Origin: an uncultured Alphaproteobacteria bacterium | Lineage (GTDB): Bacteria > Pseudomonadota > Alphaproteobacteria > RF32 > CAG-239 | DNA length: 64,000 nucleotides | Direction: 5' to 3' | Assembly: GCA_944392295.1 (NCBI GenBank) | Contig: CALXWE010000005.1 | Span: 62,001 to 126,000, forward strand | Shown: piece after piece, positions 63,385-64,000 of the stretch | Layout of the letters: each line of letters opens with the position of its first letter | How positions within the stretch are numbered: position 1 is the first letter of the stretch | Notes under the pieces: model-generated | The model's input: the letters and a program-made list of their open reading frames with translations, nothing else | Told to the model about the DNA's origin: nothing | Database searches by the model: none | Made by a program: the position numbers and the translations under genes

Positions 63385-64000
63385 ATGATAAAAGGCAAGA
63401 GTACATCAAGCCAAAATCCGGCGGCGCCCTCCAAGGCGTCAGCCGGATTAGGCGTATGGGCGCTGGCGGCAATTGTTGTCAGCTCCATGATAGGCGGCGG
63501 AATATACAGCCTGCCGCAAAATATGGCAGCCGGAGCATCGGCGGGAGCGGTTTTACTGGCGTGGATTATCACCGGTTTCGGAGTTTATTTTATCGCCAAC
63601 ACTTTCCGAGTATTGTCGGAAGTAAGGCCGGATTTAACTGCCGGAATTTATATGTACAGCCGCGAAGGTTTTGGCCCGTATGCCGGTTTTACGATAGGCT
63701 GGTCATATTGGTTGTGCCAAATTTGCGGTAATGTGGGTTATGCGGTAATCACCATGGATGCTTTAAATTATTTCTTTCCGCCGTATTTTGCGGGAGGTAA
63801 TAATTTAATCTCAATTATCGGCGGCTCAATTTTAATTTGGGGCTTTAACTTTTTGGTATTAAGAGGCATTAAGCAGGCAACCGTTATTAACATTATCGGT
63901 ACCGTTGGCAAAATAGTTCCGCTGTTGCTGTTTATTATAATTACCATGTTTGTATTTCACAGCGATAAATTTAGTTTTGACTTTTGGGGTGAAAGTGTTG
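63385..64000 (+). CDS. APC-family amino-acid antiporter (arginine/agmatine type), 3' partial
   Basis: The frame is open to the window end; 205 codons are seen. ATG 63385 follows [34 protein letters not shown] is the first APC helix with the GSG-like substrate loop (here MIGGGI), and several helices follow. Together with the preceding decarboxylase it resembles chlamydial aaxB-aaxC, where AaxC trades arginine for agmatine. Exact substrate cannot be proved from the partial sequence. Confidence 0.85.
   Translation, partial: MIKGKSTSSQNPAAPSKASAGLGVWALAAIVVSSMIGGGIYSLPQNMAAGASAGAVLLAWIITGFGVYFIANTFRVLSEVRPDLTAGIYMYSREGFGPYAGFTIGWSYWLCQICGNVGYAVITMDALNYFFPPYFAGGNNLISIIGGSILIWGFNFLVLRGIKQATVINIIGTVGKIVPLLLFIIITMFVFHSDKFSFDFWGESV

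Overview
The window is AT-rich, densely coded bacterial DNA from a Gram-negative organism, most likely an alphaproteobacterium. The best evidence is gene order. bamE diverges from a DUF177-rpmF-plsX-fabH-ihfA-merR run, ihfB is followed by a lapA-like gene, and there is an lptF-lptD-surA-rsmA block and a regulatory PTS pair (EIIA-Man plus HPr) without sugar permeases. Low GC, glycogen genes (glgX, glgA), nucleoside salvage and an arginine-decarboxylase/antiporter pair would suit a host- or gut-associated lineage, but that is inference.

Layout. 1-8.5 kb: 3' end of an LD-carboxypeptidase, an Fe-S aldo/keto reductase and a membrane-anchored hydrolase sharing one MerR-type promoter, a metallophosphatase, a small pyrophosphatase, a P-loop kinase and a CoA-disulfide-reductase-like flavoprotein fused to rhodanese. 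8.5-13.2 kb: mazG-like, bamE, then the lipid/ribosome/IHF cluster. 13.2-25 kb: glgX, larB, tRNA-Thr(CGU), a giant MscS channel, a Usg-1-type dead ASADH paralogue, the first pilin-like gene and several lineage-specific small genes. 25-32 kb: alaS, tspO, an RNase J-like nuclease, map, radC, tRNA-Pro(UGG). 32-38.8 kb: an MFS permease, an accessory patch (unknown gene, ParB-like gene remnant, XRE regulator with palindromic operators), ftsH, and an operon unknown-EIIA-HPr-DNA methyltransferase. 39-46 kb: a PAS protein that ends before any kinase domain, tsaB, ihfB, lapA-like, accD, two tandem pilin-like genes and a GalU-like nucleotidyltransferase. 46-64 kb: a very large AsmA protein, cdd-PNP-deoA, glgA, grpE, the LPS-export/rsmA cluster, an orphan gene of different codon use, and pyruvoyl arginine decarboxylase plus the start of an amino-acid antiporter.

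The most unusual signals are: (1) three pilin-like genes with a nearly constant N-terminal cassette, variable C-termini and an almost identical upstream element containing exactly 12 A residues in the probable promoter; (2) a shared 19-bp-spacer promoter with a TTAGAG/CTCTAA dyad before the aldo/keto reductase and the hydrolase; (3) a DNA methyltransferase translationally coupled to HPr; (4) enzymes that have lost or changed key residues (Usg-1-like ASADH, GalU-like protein, kinase-less PAS protein); (5) a two-hairpin GC-rich element before tRNA-Pro. No CRISPR array, rRNA, insertion sequence or prophage was seen.
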